Assembly (NCBI GenBank): GCA_934589525.1
Contig: CAKTOB010000006.1
Coordinates: 1 to 64,000 of the forward strand
Direction of reading: 5' to 3'
DNA: 64,000 bases
DNA from: an uncultured Oscillospiraceae bacterium
GTDB lineage: Bacteria; Bacillota; Clostridia; Oscillospirales; Oscillospiraceae
The notes beneath the pieces are model-generated. The model was given only the letters and a program-made list of their open reading frames with translations. It searched no databases and had not been told where the DNA came from. Made by a program: the position numbers and the translations under genes. Each line of letters starts with the position of its first letter. The stretch's first letter is position 1. This document shows positions 43,857 to 53,404 of the stretch, piece after piece.

Positions 43857-44602
43857 ATCAGTTGACAATTATTGAAGAGAACAACGTTGTTTATTTTATA
43901 ACGTCCGTTAAAGGATGTAGGGAACGGCCTATGTGCCGTTCCGGCGACGTAACGAATAGAACCCGTGCAGATGAATGGTACCACCCAATACACGGTACAA
44001 TGTAGCGGCGATGATTCATCGCCATGCAACGTCCCGAATACAACCCGTGCGGTCGAACGGAACCACCCCCCCCCCCACATGTCATCCCGACCGAGTGAAA
44101 CGAGCGGAGGGATCTACTCAAGTAGCAGATTTTACCTTGTGGTGGTTCTTAATTCAACGTGGTGGATTCCTCCGCTCGCTGGCGCCAAGGCCTGAATGAC
44201 AGAATGGGGGAACGTTTCTACGGATTCGCCTGCTGTTTCTGGAATGTTTCAGGGCGCAGCCCCTTGGCTCTCCCTCTGGGAGAGCTGTCACCGCAGGTGA
44301 CTGAGAGGGTAATCAACGTTTATTAAAAATGATACCCATTCATCCCGTCATCGTTGGACCCTCTCCGTCCTCGCTGCGCTCGGCCACCTCTCCCATAGGG
44401 AGAGGCAAGGGGGTGCGCCCTGCCAGCTTCACCGGAGGGGAAACTTTTGGAGCGTGCTTTGGAGTGATGGGGGTTATGGGAAACGATTCCGTCCTTTCGG
44501 GTGCGGAACGGCACATAGGCCGTTCCCTACATACTTTAACGAATGTAGCGGAATGAACAACCTTGGTCGCTCCAATAATTGTCAATTGTCAATTGTCAAT
44601 TT
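43857..44602. repeat. Intergenic mosaic repeat array 8
   Basis: No gene. GGAACGGC...GCCGTTCC palindrome, GGCGATGATTCATCGCC, one TGTCAT element, GCTCTCCCTCTGGGAGAGC and CTGTCACCGCAGGTGACTGA modules, GGCCACCTCTCCCATAGGGA, and inverted TTGACAA heptads at 44575-44602. Confidence 0.86.
44080..44201. repeat. TGTCAT element copy 8
   Basis: TGTCATCCCGACCGAGTGAA left arm; right arm GCGCCAAGGCCTGAATGACA, resembling copy 5. Confidence 0.86.
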
Positions 44603-44614
44603 AAAAAGGTGGTC

Positions 44615-44646
44615 AGGCGTAAAAAAACAGGGCCCACCGGCCCTGT
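44615..44646 (-). terminator. Terminator of the gyr operon
   Basis: AACAGGGCC/GGCCCTGTT stem with A and T runs on both sides, so it may act in both directions. Confidence 0.85.
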
Positions 44647-44648
44647 TT

Positions 44649-44894
44649 TTATTTTCCCAGACGTTTTTCCAAGGTATAGGCATTCAGTGCCGTCAAATGA
44701 ACCTGAAAGAAGCCGTATTCGGCGGTGAGGACGAAGCTTTTGGGCAGATCGTCGCAGGGGACAACCTGGCCGTTGGCTTCTGCCATGTCCAGGAACTGCT
44801 GGGTGCGCTTGGAATAGGAGGTGTTGTCCAGGTCAAAGATGCCCAGGATGCTTTTGTCCCGGACGGCGAAGTCGTTGCCGATGGATAGGTACAT
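44649..44894 (-). CDS. RemB/YaaB-like DUF370 regulator
   Basis: 81 residues of the DUF370 (RemA/RemB) family of DNA-binding regulators of matrix genes in Bacillus. MYLSIGNDFAVRDKSILGIFDLD and a C-terminal PKSFVLT...TLEKR follow the family pattern. In Bacillus remB sits between recF and gyrB; here it lies at the end of the gyrB-gyrA-rnhA run. AGGAGG precedes the ATG. Actual targets unknown. Confidence 0.8.
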   Translation of the reverse strand: MYLSIGNDFAVRDKSILGIFDLDNTSYSKRTQQFLDMAEANGQVVPCDDLPKSFVLTAEYGFFQVHLTALNAYTLEKRLGK

Positions 44895-44913
44895 AGAAAC
44901 CTCCTAAAACGGA

Positions 44914-44929
44914 TGTTTCACGTGAAACA
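44914..44929. promoter_or_regulatory. parS site 3
   Basis: Perfect TGTTTCACGTGAAACA between rnhA and the remB-like gene, ending at the rnhA stop codon. Confidence 0.97.
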
Positions 44930-45367
44930 TCACTTTCGTTTTTTCCACTCTGCCACGGCCATTTCGTCGCAGCGGTTGTTCATGGGGTTGTCGGCGTGGC
45001 CTTTGACCCAATGACAGTGGACTTCGTGCTTCATGGTCAGATTCAGGAGACAGTCCCACAAATCCGGATTCAGGGCCGGTTTTTTATCGCTTTTTACCCA
45101 GTTCCGCTTTTTCCAGCCCCAGGCCCAGCCTTTTTCTAAGGCATCGATGACATACTTGGAGTCGGAATACAGCTCCACCACGCAGGGTTCTTTCAGTGCT
45201 TCCAGGCCCTTTATGACGGCGGTGAGCTCCATACGGTTGTTGGTGGTAGAGTCTTCGCCGCCGGAGAGCTCTTTGGTGGCGCCGTTATAGCTGAGGATGG
45301 CCCCCCAGCCGCCGGGGCCCGGGTTTCCCGAGCAGGCCCCGTCGGTATAAAGGGTCACGGTTTTCAT
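44930..45367 (-). CDS. rnhA: Ribonuclease HI
   Basis: Cuts the RNA strand of RNA-DNA hybrids. Catalytic residues in [16 protein letters not shown] (Asp), [13 protein letters not shown] (Glu), [11 protein letters not shown] (Asp), and [14 protein letters not shown] (His/Asp). 145 residues. ATG overlaps the gyrA stop by four bases, so translation is coupled. Confidence 0.96.
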   Translation of the reverse strand: MKTVTLYTDGACSGNPGPGGWGAILSYNGATKELSGGEDSTTNNRMELTAVIKGLEALKEPCVVELYSDSKYVIDALEKGWAWGWKKRNWVKSDKKPALNPDLWDCLLNLTMKHEVHCHWVKGHADNPMNNRCDEMAVAEWKKRK

Positions 45368-47892
45368 TCCTGGTTCTCCTGGGTTTCCTGGGTTTCGGCG
45401 GGCTCTTCCTCGTCCCGTTCCACACGCTCCAGGGACACCACCTTGTTGCCCTCTTCCACGCGCATGACGATGACACCCTGGACATCCCGCTTGTAGACGT
45501 TGATGGAGGAGGCGGGCACCCGGATGATGACACCGCCGTTTTCGATGATCATCACGTCATCCTCTTCGCTCACCACCCGGCAGCCGGCGATGTTGCCGGT
45601 CTTGGAGGTGATGTTATAGTTCTTCAGGCCCTTGCCGCCCCGGCTCTGGGGGATTTTCTCGCCCTCGGGGCCGGTCCGCAGGTATTCGGGAAGCTCCGTG
45701 CGCTTGCCGTAGCCGTTTTCGGTGATGGTGAGCAGGGTCTTACCCTCTTCCACCTTCTCGGCACCGACCACATAGTCCCCTTCGTTCAGGGTGATGCCGC
45801 GGACACCGGCGGCCTCCCGACCCATGCAGCGCACGTCTGTTTCGTTAAAGCAGATGGCCATGCCCTGGGCGGTTGCCAGGATCACATTGTCAGACCCATT
45901 GGTCCGCAGCACGTTCACCAGATGATCGTCTTCATCCAGAGTCAGAGCCTTGATGCCCGCCTTCCGGTTGGTCTTCAGAGCCACGAAGGGCAGCCGCTTG
46001 ACAACGCCCTTCCGGGTGGCCATCAGCAGATACTCGTCCTCGTTAAATTCCCGGGTCACCACCATGGCGGTGACGGTCTCCCCGGCATCCAGGGGCAAGA
46101 CGTTTACGATGGCGGTACCGCGGGCAGTCCGTCCGGCCTCGGGGATCTGGTAGCCCTTCCGATGGTGGACCCGTCCAGTATCCGTAAAGAACAGGATATG
46201 GTCATGGGTAGAGGCAATGTTCAGACTCTTCACATAGTCCTCTTCCTTCAGGTTCTGGGCATTGACGCCCCGGCCGCCCCGGCTCTGGGTACGGTAGGTG
46301 TCCACAGGCATCCGCTTGATGTAGCCGTCATTGCTCAAAGTGAAGGCGCAGGTCTCCTCGTCGATCAGGTCTTCAATGTCGATTTCATCTTCAATGTCCT
46401 GGATCACCGTCCGGCGCTCGTCACCGAACTTGTCCCGGATCTCCACCAGCTCCTGCCGCAGCACGGCCCGGAGTTTGGCCTCGTCTGCCAGAAGCTCCTG
46501 GTAATAGGCGATTTTCTGCTCCAGGTCCTTGTATTCCGCCTCCAGCTTTTCCCGGTTCAGACCCTGCAGGGCAATGAGCCGCATGTCGCAAATGGCCTGG
46601 GCCTGGACATCGTCCAGCTGGAACCGCTCCATCAGATTCTGCTTGGCATTGTCGTAGGAGGAACGGATGATGCGGATGACCTCGTCAATATTGTCCTGGG
46701 CGATCAGCAAGCCCTCCAACAAATGGGCCCGCTCCTGGGCTTTCCGCAGATCGTACTGGGTGCGGCGGGTGAGCACCTCTTCCTGATAGCGCAGGTATTC
46801 GTCCAGAATCTGCCGCAAAGACAAAATCTTGGGCTGCTTCTGGTCGTCAACCAAGGCCAGCATGATGATGGAGAAATTGGACTGCAGGGCAGTCTGCTTA
46901 AAGAGGTTATTCAGCACCACCTGGGGGTTGGCATCCTTTTTCAGCTCAATGACCATCCGCATGCCGTTCCGGTCGGTTTCGTCCCGCAGGTCGGAAATGC
47001 CCTCAATGCGCTTGTCCTTCACCTGGTCGGCAATGTTTTTGATCAGCTGCCGCTTGTTGACCTGGTAGGGAAGCTCCGTGACAATGATCCGGGTTCGGTC
47101 CTTGCCAAATTCTTCAAATTCGGTCTTGGCCCGAACCACCACCTTGCCCCGGCCCGTGGCGTAGGCCGCCCGGATGCCGCTGCGGCCCATGATGATGCCG
47201 CCGGTGGGGAAGTCGGGGCCCGTCAGGTGGTCCATCAGGTTCACCAAAGTACACTCGGGATCATCCAGTACACAAATACAGGCGTTGATAACCTCCGTCA
47301 GGTTGTGAGGGGGAATGTTGGTGGCCATGCCCACGGCAATGCCGGAGGAGCCGTTGACCAGCAGATTGGGGAACCGGCTGGGGAGCACCCGGGGCTCCTT
47401 CCGGCTTTCGTCAAAGTTGGGGTCCCAGTTCACCGTGTCCTTGTCAATGTCCCGCAGCATTTCGTTGGACATTTTGGACAGCCGGGCCTCGGTGTAACGG
47501 TAGGCGGCAGGGGGGTCGCCGTCCACGGAACCGAAGTTGCCGTGGCCGTCTACCAAAAGATAGCGCATGGAGAAATTCTGAGCAAGACGGACCATGGCAT
47601 CGTATACCGACGCGTCACCGTGGGGATGGTATTTACCCAGCACGTCACCGACGCAGGTGGCCGATTTTTTAAAGGGCTTGTCGGAGGTCAGGCCGCTTTC
47701 GTACATGGTGTAGAGAATGCGGCGGTGGACCGGCTTCAGGCCGTCCCGGACATCCGGCAGGGCCCGGCCCACAATGACGCTCATGGCGTACTCAATATAG
47801 GACCGCTCCATTTCCTCCACCAGGTGGGATTCGGTGATCACCTGGTCCGGAAAGGCAATGTCCTCGGGTTTATAGCTTCTGTTATGTGCCAT
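45364..47892 (-). CDS. gyrA: DNA gyrase subunit A
   Basis: Introduces negative supercoils with GyrB. Catalytic Tyr about 133 in YRYTEARL; C-terminal beta-pinwheel with a GyrA box QSRGGRG. 842 residues. The quinolone-resistance region reads [10 protein letters not shown], with Ala where E. coli has Ser83. AGGAGG precedes the ATG. Follows gyrB by 14 bases. Confidence 0.98.
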   Translation of the reverse strand: MAHNRSYKPEDIAFPDQVITESHLVEEMERSYIEYAMSVIVGRALPDVRDGLKPVHRRILYTMYESGLTSDKPFKKSATCVGDVLGKYHPHGDASVYDAMVRLAQNFSMRYLLVDGHGNFGSVDGDPPAAYRYTEARLSKMSNEMLRDIDKDTVNWDPNFDESRKEPRVLPSRFPNLLVNGSSGIAVGMATNIPPHNLTEVINACICVLDDPECTLVNLMDHLTGPDFPTGGIIMGRSGIRAAYATGRGKVVVRAKTEFEEFGKDRTRIIVTELPYQVNKRQLIKNIADQVKDKRIEGISDLRDETDRNGMRMVIELKKDANPQVVLNNLFKQTALQSNFSIIMLALVDDQKQPKILSLRQILDEYLRYQEEVLTRRTQYDLRKAQERAHLLEGLLIAQDNIDEVIRIIRSSYDNAKQNLMERFQLDDVQAQAICDMRLIALQGLNREKLEAEYKDLEQKIAYYQELLADEAKLRAVLRQELVEIRDKFGDERRTVIQDIEDEIDIEDLIDEETCAFTLSNDGYIKRMPVDTYRTQSRGGRGVNAQNLKEEDYVKSLNIASTHDHILFFTDTGRVHHRKGYQIPEAGRTARGTAIVNVLPLDAGETVTAMVVTREFNEDEYLLMATRKGVVKRLPFVALKTNRKAGIKALTLDEDDHLVNVLRTNGSDNVILATAQGMAICFNETDVRCMGREAAGVRGITLNEGDYVVGAEKVEEGKTLLTITENGYGKRTELPEYLRTGPEGEKIPQSRGGKGLKNYNITSKTGNIAGCRVVSEEDDVMIIENGGVIIRVPASSINVYKRDVQGVIVMRVEEGNKVVSLERVERDEEEPAETQETQENQE

Positions 47893-47906
47893 TTGACGTC
47901 ACCTCC

Positions 47907-49835
47907 TTAAATATCGATGTTCTCGGCATAGCGGGCGTTCCGCTCGATCCAGTCTTTTCGGGGCTCTACCTGCTCACCCATGAGCACGGTGAAAATCTCG
48001 TCGGCCCGGGCGGCATCGTCCAGGGTGATCCGGCGCAGGGAACGCTGCTCCGGGTCCATGGTGGTCTCCCACAGCTCGTGGGGGTCCATTTCACCAAGGC
48101 CCTTGTACCGGGCAATGTCCACCTTGGCGTTGGGGTTGTCGGACCGCATCTGGGCGGAAACCTGGTCCCGCTGCTCGTCGGAATAGGCAACTTTCGTGGT
48201 TTTGCCCCGGGTCAGCTTGTAAAGGGGCGGCACGGCGGAGTAGACATAGCCGTTTTCAATGAGGGGCCGCATGTAGCGGAAGAAGAAGGTCAGCAGGAGC
48301 GTCCGGATATGGGCACCGTCCACGTCCGCATCGGCCATGATGATGACCTTGTGGTAGCGGAGCTTTTCAATGTCAAATTCCTCTCCGATGCCGGCACCCA
48401 GGGCCACGATCAGGGGATAGAGCTTGTCATTGCCGTAAATCTTATCGGCCCGGGCCTTTTCCACGTTGAGCATTTTGCCCCACATGGCGAGGATGGCCTG
48501 GAATCTGGAATCTCTGCCCTGAATGGCAGAGCCCGCGGCGGAGTCACCCTCCACGATGTAAATTTCGCAAAGGCTGGGGTCCCGTTCGTTGCAGTCCTGG
48601 AGTTTGTCCGGCATCTGGCCGGATTCCAGACCGGTCTTCCGGCGGATGGAATCACGGGCCTTTCGGGCAGCCTCCCGGGCCCGGTTGGCCATCATGGCCT
48701 TTTCCAGAATCTGCTTGGCAATCTGGGGATGCTCCTCAAAGAAGGTGGCCAGCTGGTCGTTCACCACCTGGTCAACCAGAGTCCTGATATAAGCGTTGCC
48801 CAATTTGGCCTTGGTCTGGCCCTCAAACTGGGCATCCGTCAGCTTGACGGAAATAATGGCGGTAATGCCCTCCCGGCAGTCTTCTCCGGAGACCTTGTCG
48901 TCCCCCTTGATGATGCCGTTTTTCTGGCCGTAGGCATTGAGCACCCGGGTCAGCGCGGTTTTGAAGCCGGTTTCGTGCATACCGCCTTCCGGGGTGCGGA
49001 CATCGTTGGCGAAGGACATGATGAATTCATTGTAGCCGTCATTGTACTGCATGGCGATTTCCGCGCTGGCATCTCCCTTGTTGCCGGACATGTAAATCAC
49101 ATCCTCAAACACCGGGGTCTTATTCCGGTTGCACCAACGGACAAATTCCCGGATACCGCCCTCAAAGCACATGGTATCGGACTTTTTTTCCTCTTCCCGG
49201 TCATCGGTGATGCAGATGGAGAGCCCCGCGTTCAGAAAGGCCTCCTCCCGCATCCGCTCGTGGAGGATCTCATAGTCATAGACCAGGGTGTCAAACATCT
49301 CCGGGTCCGGCTGAAAGGTGACTTCAGTGCCGGTTTTGTCTGTCTTGCCCACAACGGTCATTTCCTGGGTGATGTGGCCCCGGGAGAACTTCATTTCATA
49401 GATGTTCCCGTTTTTATGGACCCGGACTTTCAGCCACTGGGACAGGGCGTTGACCACAGACGCACCCACGCCGTGAAGGCCGCCGGAGACCTTGTAGCCG
49501 CCGCCGCCGAATTTGCCGCCGGCATGGAGCACGGTGTAAACCACTTCCAACGCGGGCCGCCCGGTCTGGGGCTGAATATCCACAGGGATACCCCGGCCGT
49601 CGTCGGTAACGGTAATGGAATTGCCGGGGTTGATGGTCACGGTGATGTGCTTACAGTACCCGGCCAAAGCTTCGTCAATGGCATTGTCCACGATCTCATA
49701 GACCAGATGGTGAAGACCGGAGGAAGAGGTGGAACCGATATACATACCGGGCCGCTTCCGCACAGCCTCCAACCCCTCCAGCACCTGGATCTGCTCCGCG
49801 CCATATTCCTGGGTTACTTTTGTTTCGTCAGACAT
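47907..49835 (-). CDS. gyrB: DNA gyrase subunit B
   Basis: ATPase subunit: GHKL motifs EIVDNAIDEALAG, DDGRGIPV and GLHGVGASVVNALS, Toprim domain with IVEGDSAAGSA and MADADVDGAHI. 642 residues. GGAGG precedes the ATG. Classical position after recF in the origin region. Confidence 0.98.
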   Translation of the reverse strand: MSDETKVTQEYGAEQIQVLEGLEAVRKRPGMYIGSTSSSGLHHLVYEIVDNAIDEALAGYCKHITVTINPGNSITVTDDGRGIPVDIQPQTGRPALEVVYTVLHAGGKFGGGGYKVSGGLHGVGASVVNALSQWLKVRVHKNGNIYEMKFSRGHITQEMTVVGKTDKTGTEVTFQPDPEMFDTLVYDYEILHERMREEAFLNAGLSICITDDREEEKKSDTMCFEGGIREFVRWCNRNKTPVFEDVIYMSGNKGDASAEIAMQYNDGYNEFIMSFANDVRTPEGGMHETGFKTALTRVLNAYGQKNGIIKGDDKVSGEDCREGITAIISVKLTDAQFEGQTKAKLGNAYIRTLVDQVVNDQLATFFEEHPQIAKQILEKAMMANRAREAARKARDSIRRKTGLESGQMPDKLQDCNERDPSLCEIYIVEGDSAAGSAIQGRDSRFQAILAMWGKMLNVEKARADKIYGNDKLYPLIVALGAGIGEEFDIEKLRYHKVIIMADADVDGAHIRTLLLTFFFRYMRPLIENGYVYSAVPPLYKLTRGKTTKVAYSDEQRDQVSAQMRSDNPNAKVDIARYKGLGEMDPHELWETTMDPEQRSLRRITLDDAARADEIFTVLMGEQVEPRKDWIERNARYAENIDI

Positions 49836-49916
49836 TGTTGTCCTCCATTTTGTAAACGTTTAGTGTGAATCCTGCGTATCGTATTTTGAACGATACATTG
49901 GGAGAAAACTTGGTTT

Positions 49917-50073
49917 AATTGACAATGGACAATTGACAATTGTTGTATTTCCTTCGGAAATGTTTTGAAATAAATCATTTTTACACGGAATCCCGGGAAA
50001 TGATCTGGAATTTCAAACCAGATTTGTTTTAAAATCCGTCCCGAAGGGACACCATCATTGTCAATTGTCAATT
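49917..50073. repeat. Heptad repeats between gyrB and recF
   Basis: A TTGACAA array (49917-49942) and a second inverted one (about 50055-50073) flank a short spacer with GTCCCGAAGGGACA. The second array runs into recF and supplies its TGA stop. Confidence 0.8.
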
Positions 50074-51174
50074 TATTACAACTTCCCCGTTGGAAATCTC
50101 CATGGTCCTTCCAAGCTTCGTAAACCTTCCCGGTTCGCAGCACGTAATAAACACCTGGCCGGAATGGATCTGGTTCAGGACGAAATCCTGGCGTTTTTCG
50201 TCCAGTTCAGAGAGGACGTCGTCCAATAGCAGCACCGGTTCTTCTCCGAACTCCCGTTTCATCAGTTCCCGCTGGGCAAGCTTTAAGCTGATGGCCGCGG
50301 TGCGGGTCTGACCCTGGGAGCCGTAGGCCTTCAGGTCGATGCCGGAAAGGGCAATGGTAAAGTCATCTTTATGAGGGCCGGTGAGACATTGGGCGGATTG
50401 GAGCTCTGCCCGGTGGTGGCTTTCCAGATGCTCTTCCAGCTCCTCTTTGAGTTTACTCACCGGGGCAAAGGGGTCTTTTACCGTGGAAACGGTCTTGTAT
50501 TCCAGGGTCAATTCCTCGCTGCCTCCGGAAAACTGGTCGTGAAACCGGGCGGCTTCCTTCCCCAGAGCCTCATAAAACCGGGCCCGGTAGGAAATGAGCA
50601 AGGCCCCCACCTGACATAGCCTTAGATTATAGTCCGGCAGCAGGGACAGAAGCCGAATATCCTCCCCGCAGTCCTTTAAAATCCGGCTTTTTTGCTCTAA
50701 AATCCGGTTGTATTCCGTAAGCGCCGCCTCATAATTGGGCCGCAGGGTGCAAAGCACGCTGTCTCCCAGCCGCCGCCGCTGGGCGGCGCCGCTTTTGAGG
50801 ATCAGCAGGTCCTCCGGGCAAAACAGCACCGTTGGCAGCAGTCCACTTAAATCCCCGGCGCTTTTCTTTTTCACCCCGTTGACCCAAAACTGCCGGGGTT
50901 TTCCCCCGGGAAACAACAGAAAACGAATGGTCTGGGGGCGTCCCTGGGCCTGGAGAAGTCCTTCGATTTCCCCAAAATCCTGGGAAAAAGCGATCATTTC
51001 CCCGGTTTTTTGGGCCCGGAAGCTTTTCCCGGAGCCCAGATACCCGATGGCCTCCAAAAGATTGGTCTTTCCCTGGGCGTTCCGGCCCACGATCAGGTTC
51101 ACCCCCGGGTCAAACTCCAGGGTCTCATTCCGATAATTGCGGAACTGCCGCAGCCGCAGCTCAGAAAGGTACAT
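50068..51174 (-). CDS. recF: DNA replication and repair protein RecF
   Basis: SMC-like ATPase loading RecA at gaps. Walker A VGRNAQGKTNLLEAIGYLG, ABC signature-type YGSQGQTRTAAISLKLA, and LLDDVLSELDEKRQ. 368 residues. ATG at 51174 inside the end of yaaA. The TGA stop lies within a repeat module, so the last two or three residues are repeat-derived. Confidence 0.96.
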   Translation of the reverse strand: MYLSELRLRQFRNYRNETLEFDPGVNLIVGRNAQGKTNLLEAIGYLGSGKSFRAQKTGEMIAFSQDFGEIEGLLQAQGRPQTIRFLLFPGGKPRQFWVNGVKKKSAGDLSGLLPTVLFCPEDLLILKSGAAQRRRLGDSVLCTLRPNYEAALTEYNRILEQKSRILKDCGEDIRLLSLLPDYNLRLCQVGALLISYRARFYEALGKEAARFHDQFSGGSEELTLEYKTVSTVKDPFAPVSKLKEELEEHLESHHRAELQSAQCLTGPHKDDFTIALSGIDLKAYGSQGQTRTAAISLKLAQRELMKREFGEEPVLLLDDVLSELDEKRQDFVLNQIHSGQVFITCCEPGRFTKLGRTMEISNGEVVIN

Positions 51175-51412
51175 TGCCGCAAATCCGGTAGGTCTCTCCA
51201 TTGAAGGAGAACACATCCCCGTCTCTGAGCTTCTTGCCCCGCATGGTGCAAACTTCCCCGTTGACGGTGACGAGTCCCTCCAAAATCACCGCCTTGGCTT
51301 CCCCGCCGGTGGCGGTCAGGGCGGCAAATTTCAGGGCCGATTCCAATTTAATAAATTCCGTATCAATGACCAACTCCTGAGGAGCGTCTTTTTTCTTTAC
51401 TGTTACCTTCAT
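51161..51412 (-). CDS. yaaA: S4-domain RNA-binding protein YaaA
   Basis: 83-residue S4-domain protein (RlbA/YaaA family) conserved between dnaN and recF: IDTEFIKLESALKFAALTATGGEAK (first half) and VTVNGEVCTMRGKKLRDGD. Overlaps recF by 14 bases. Role in ribosome assembly is suspected for the family. Confidence 0.93.
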   Translation of the reverse strand: MKVTVKKKDAPQELVIDTEFIKLESALKFAALTATGGEAKAVILEGLVTVNGEVCTMRGKKLRDGDVFSFNGETYRICGNVPF

Positions 51413-51439
51413 AGTGTGTCCTTTCTGGGATAAATGCCG

Positions 51440-51946
51440 TTAAATTTGCCAAAACCTTCCCCTTCGGGGAAGGGAGACCGCCGCAGGCGGTGGATGAGGG
51501 GCGGTACCACGCTCCGCATTGTAGAAACAACGGGCGCAGAGGTAGAACATGTCAAAAAAGCGACCTTGGCTCTCCCTCTGGGAGAGCTGTCACCGCAGGT
51601 GACTGAGAGGGCCTTAGGGCGTTTCTTTTGAATGATAACGTCCATTAAAATTCTCAACGTTGACCCTCTCCGTCCGAGCTGCGCTCGGCCACCTCTCCCA
51701 TAGGGAGAGGCAAGGGGGTGTACCATATCGGGGGTAGTACCATTCAACCACACAGGTTGTATTCGGGACGTGGCATGGCGATGAATCATCGCCGCTACAT
51801 TGCGTGGTACCATTTATCCACACAGGTTATACATCCCACGTGGCGGGCGGCTGGTAGCCGCCCCTACATACTTTAACGGATGGATTCTAATGAAAAACGT
51901 TGGTTTCTCCAATAATTGTCAATTGTCCATTGTCAATTGTCAATTA
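51440..51946. repeat. Intergenic mosaic repeat array 9 between dnaN and yaaA
   Basis: Interrupts the normally tight dnaN-yaaA-recF order. AACCTTCCCCTTCGGGGAAGG with CCGCCGCAGGCGG, GGCTCTCCCTCTGGGAGAGC, CACCGCAGGTGACTGAGAGG, GGCCACCTCTCCCATAGGGA, GGCGATGAATCATCGCC, GGGCGGCTGGTAGCCGCCC, and inverted TTGACAA heptads (51911-51945) against the dnaN stop. Confidence 0.86.
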
Positions 51947-51950
51947 TTTC

Positions 51951-53057
51951 TCACGCCTTGATCCGCACCGGCAGCACCATATACGCAAAATCGTATTTAT
52001 CATCCACCGGCGTCAGCACGATGGGGCTCAGGCCGTTGGTCAGCTCCAGGGTCACTTCCTCGCTGGGGACGGCTTTCAGGGCGTCGATCAGGTAGCGGAC
52101 GTTGAAGCCGATTTCGGTTTCCTGGCCGTCACCGGCGAAGCTGCACTTGTCTTCCGCGGCACCCAGGGTGTTGCTGGTGCGCATGAGGACCTCCTGATTG
52201 GAGAAGATGCAGCGGACAGGGCTTTTGTTCTTTTCGGAAACGATCAGGCCCACCCGTTCCACGCTGGAAGACAGGGCTGATACGTTGGCCACCAGCTTGA
52301 TGGGGCTGCCCGTGGGCACCACCCGGTGCCAATCCAGGAAATCACCCTCCAGCAGACGGCAGACCAGGGTGGCCGCACCAACCTGGAACAAAATGTGCTT
52401 GGTGCCCAGAAGGAAGGAGGCGGGCTCCTCGGAATCCGTCAGGATCTTTTCCAATTCTTTAAGGCCCTGGGAGGGAACCACGAAATCCATCTGCCGGGCC
52501 AGGGACTCTTCGGGATGGTAGGTCCGCCGGGCCAGCCGGAAGCCGTCCACGGCAACGGTGGTGACGGAAGTATCCGTGACCTCGAATTTGACACCGTTGT
52601 GAATGGGCCGGGCCTGGTTGTCGGCCACGGCAAAAATGGTGCCGGAGATCAGTTCCTTCATTTTATTCTGGGGGATCTGAATGGGGCGGCCGCTGTTGAC
52701 GTCGGGCAGCTCCGGATAATCCTCCGCATCCTCGGCGGAAATGGTAAAGGAGGCAAAGCCCGCCCGGATGGAGACCTTAAAGGCCGGGTCTACCACCACG
52801 GTGACGGGGCCCTCCGGCAAACGCCTGACAATGTCTCCAAAAAGCTTGGCAGGGAGGATGCAGGAACCGGGTTCAACCACGTCTGCCTCAATATCATAGG
52901 TAATGGCGGTTTCCATATTATAGCCGGTAAGGGAAATGCCCATTCCGGCCTTGCACAGAATGCCCTCAATGAGGGACAGACTGCTTTTCACGGCCACCGT
53001 TCTGGAGGCCACGTTCAATCCCTGGAGCAGCATATTTTTTTCACAGGTAAAGCGCAT
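51951..53057 (-). CDS. dnaN: DNA polymerase III beta sliding clamp
   Basis: Ring clamp for replicative polymerase, 368 residues: MRFTCEKNMLLQGLNVASR start, LPAKLFGDIVRRLPEG, FVVPSQGLKELEKIL and C-terminal YMVLPVRI. Immediately downstream of dnaA across the intergenic oriC part. Confidence 0.98.
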   Translation of the reverse strand: MRFTCEKNMLLQGLNVASRTVAVKSSLSLIEGILCKAGMGISLTGYNMETAITYDIEADVVEPGSCILPAKLFGDIVRRLPEGPVTVVVDPAFKVSIRAGFASFTISAEDAEDYPELPDVNSGRPIQIPQNKMKELISGTIFAVADNQARPIHNGVKFEVTDTSVTTVAVDGFRLARRTYHPEESLARQMDFVVPSQGLKELEKILTDSEEPASFLLGTKHILFQVGAATLVCRLLEGDFLDWHRVVPTGSPIKLVANVSALSSSVERVGLIVSEKNKSPVRCIFSNQEVLMRTSNTLGAAEDKCSFAGDGQETEIGFNVRYLIDALKAVPSEEVTLELTNGLSPIVLTPVDDKYDFAYMVLPVRIKA

Positions 53058-53404
53058 GGAGTTTCTTCCTTTCCTTGTTAAAGAATCGAATCAATATATA
53101 TTTACAGGATAATAGGTAGTATCAGTCGTCGTAGTACAAAATTGTGTGGAAAACTTGTGATCGCTTTAGAGCCGCAGCGGATTTTTGCCCACAGGGAGCT
53201 GTGGAGAATTGAGGGTTTTTCCACAGCCCCTGTGCGGGGAAATATTCTCCATCTTTTTTCCACAATTTATCTTTCCACATTCAACAGGGCCTGTGGAAAA
53301 CTTTTAGCCCCGGAAAAAAGCCCGGAAGGGCCAGGACGTATACATATGAATGTATATTGAATAACGAAAAAGAATGTGAGTGTCCGTGATACACGGACTG
53401 TCCG
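53058..53404. other. oriC, dnaA-dnaN intergenic part
   Basis: Six DnaA-box-like sites in 160 bases: TGTGGAAAA (53145, 53292), TTTTCCACA (53217, 53256), CTTTCCACA (53271) and TGTGGAGAA (53200). The adjacent A+T-rich stretches (53080-53145, 53340-53375) are candidates for the unwinding element. Position and gene-strand switch support oriC; no replication data are available. Confidence 0.75.
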
